DNA of 5,658 bases. Origin: Pseudomonadota bacterium (GTDB taxonomy: Bacteria; Pseudomonadota; Alphaproteobacteria; Acetobacterales; Acetobacteraceae). This document shows positions 4,792-5,658 of the stretch, one piece after another (position 1 is the stretch's first letter; each line of letters opens with the position of its first letter). Both the position numbers and the translations under genes were made by a program. The stretch spans positions 1-5,658 of the forward strand of contig JAKCCP010000083.1 in NCBI GenBank assembly GCA_021841985.1, given 5' to 3'. The notes beneath the pieces were generated by a model. It did no database searches. It saw only the letters and a program-made list of their open reading frames with translations, and was not told where the DNA came from.

Positions 4792-5658
4792 TGCCCCCCC
4801 CCGCGCGCGCCCCCGGATCCGACGACGACGACAAGCTTCATGAGGAATGCGGCGTTTTCGGCGTCTGGAACGCAACCGACGCCGCGGCGCTGACCGCGCT
4901 CGGCCTGCACGCGCTCCAGCATCGCGGCCAGGAAGCGACCGGCATCGTGAGCTATGACGGCCAGCAATTCCACTCCCATCGCGGGCTCGGCCTGGTCGGC
5001 GACAATTTCGGCGACGCCAAGGTGATCGCCGGGCTCCCCGGGCCGCACGCGATCGGGCATAACCGCTACGCCACCACCGGCGAGACGGTGCTGCGCAACG
5101 TCCAGCCGCTCTATGGCGATTTCGCGTTCGGCGGCCTCGCCGTCGGCCATAACGGCAATCTCACCAACGCCCACAGCCTGCGTCGCGTTTTGGTCCGCCG
5201 CGGCTGCCTGTTCCAGTCCACCACCGATTCGGAGGTGTTCATCCACCTCATCGCGATCAGCCTCTATTCCACCGTCGTCGACCGGCTGATCGATGCGCTG
5301 AAACAGGTGGTCGGCGCCTACAGCCTGGTCGCGCTGACCAAGGAGGCGCTGTTCGGCGCGCGCGACCCGCTCGGCGTGCGCCCGCTCATTCTTGGCCGCC
5401 TCGGCAATGGCTGGGTGCTGACGAGCGAGAGCTGCGGGCTCGACATCGTCGGCGCCGAATTCGTGCGCGACGTCGAGCCCGGCGAGGTGGTGGTGATCGA
5501 CGAGGCCGGCGTCCATTCCATCAAGCCGTTCGGGCGCTCGCGCTCGCGCTTCTGCGTCTTCGAATACATCTATTTCGCCCGCCCGGATTCGGTGATGGAG
5601 GGGATGCCGGTCTATGAGGCGCGGAAAAGCATCGGCACCGAACTCGCCCGCGAAAGCG
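4788..5658 (+). CDS. purF: Amidophosphoribosyltransferase (PurF), N-terminal 290 residues, cut off by window edge
   Basis: PurF makes 5-phosphoribosylamine from PRPP and glutamine, the committed step of de novo purine synthesis, in the cytoplasm. The visible part is the class II (Ntn-type) glutaminase domain. It has the nucleophile C21 in HEECGVFGV (18-26), QHRGQEATGI (44-53), R93 in HNRYATTGE (91-99), N122-G123 in GHNGNLTN (120-127), D147 in TTDSEVF (145-151), and FGARDPLGVRPL (189-200). The CVFEYIYFARPDS block (256-268) leads toward the phosphoribosyltransferase domain, which lies beyond the right edge. C256 aligns with a Fe-S ligand of Bacillus PurF, but E. coli PurF, which has no cluster, also appears to have Cys here. 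C21 must become the N-terminus, so residues 1-20 are a propeptide; it is proline-rich and then acidic (SDDDDK, 11-16). The start overlaps the cvpA stop. Confidence 0.97.
   Translation, partial: MMPPPARAPGSDDDDKLHEECGVFGVWNATDAAALTALGLHALQHRGQEATGIVSYDGQQFHSHRGLGLVGDNFGDAKVIAGLPGPHAIGHNRYATTGETVLRNVQPLYGDFAFGGLAVGHNGNLTNAHSLRRVLVRRGCLFQSTTDSEVFIHLIAISLYSTVVDRLIDALKQVVGAYSLVALTKEALFGARDPLGVRPLILGRLGNGWVLTSESCGLDIVGAEFVRDVEPGEVVVIDEAGVHSIKPFGRSRSRFCVFEYIYFARPDSVMEGMPVYEARKSIGTELARES
4794..4802. repeat. Homopolymeric C9 tract immediately after the purF start codons
   Basis: Nine cytosines encode Pro-Pro-Pro directly after ATGATG, followed by (GC)4 (4803-4810) and CCCC (4811-4814). The 23 bases 4794-4816 contain no A or T. 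Such a tract is prone to replication slippage and to sequencing length error; a one-base change would put purF out of frame before its catalytic cysteine. Confidence 0.7.

Noticed and set aside
4815..4838. GGATCC, four GAC codons and AAGCTT in a row look like a cloning-vector linker with an enterokinase site.
   Set aside because: The frame continues into a natural PurF with codon use like the rest of the window, and the sequence on both sides is chromosomal. Best explained as coincidence within an Asp-rich propeptide.
4737..5516. Minus-strand frame of 259 codons opposite purF.
   Set aside because: Antisense shadow of the conserved PurF glutaminase domain; no recognisable product.

Overview
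The window is a GC-rich stretch (estimated by eye, not computed) of an ordinary proteobacterial chromosome. The protein families, the pepA-holC pairing and the style of the proteins point to an alphaproteobacterium, most likely in or near Acetobacteraceae/Rhodospirillales. That placement is inference and no database was searched. Seven protein genes are supported: two on the minus strand (one cut by the left edge) and five on the plus strand (one cut by the right edge). No tRNA, rRNA, CRISPR array, transposase, phage gene or toxin-antitoxin pair was seen.

Layout: (1) 1-1283, minus strand: cysQ (PAP phosphatase / inositol monophosphatase superfamily) followed by tsaC/sua5 (tRNA threonylcarbamoyl-AMP synthase, C-terminus missing), joined by an ATGA stop/start overlap. 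(2) 1284-1355: a 72-base divergent intergenic region with a plausible sigma-70-like promoter and a strong ribosome binding site for pepA. (3) 1356-3280, plus strand: pepA (M17 leucyl aminopeptidase) and holC (DNA polymerase III chi), joined by a TGATG overlap. (4) 3281-3425: a 145-base gap containing an A/T-rich perfect hairpin, a G/C-rich perfect hairpin and a small third one. This is the least ordinary part of the window. (5) 3426-5658, plus strand: pyrF (OMP decarboxylase), a possible 17-codon bridging ORF, cvpA (membrane protein) and purF (amidophosphoribosyltransferase, glutaminase half only).

Together these genes cover nucleotide synthesis (pyrF, purF, and cvpA as the usual purF neighbour), removal of a nucleotide by-product of sulfur assimilation (cysQ), tRNA t6A modification (tsaC), peptide turnover (pepA) and replication (holC). 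Most junctions overlap by 1-4 bases, which suggests translational coupling in three short operons.

I did not find a convincing undescribed system. The items worth a second look are the compound hairpin region at 3288-3377, the micro-ORF at 4139-4192 overlapping genes at both ends, and the C9 tract directly behind the purF start together with its unusual acidic propeptide.
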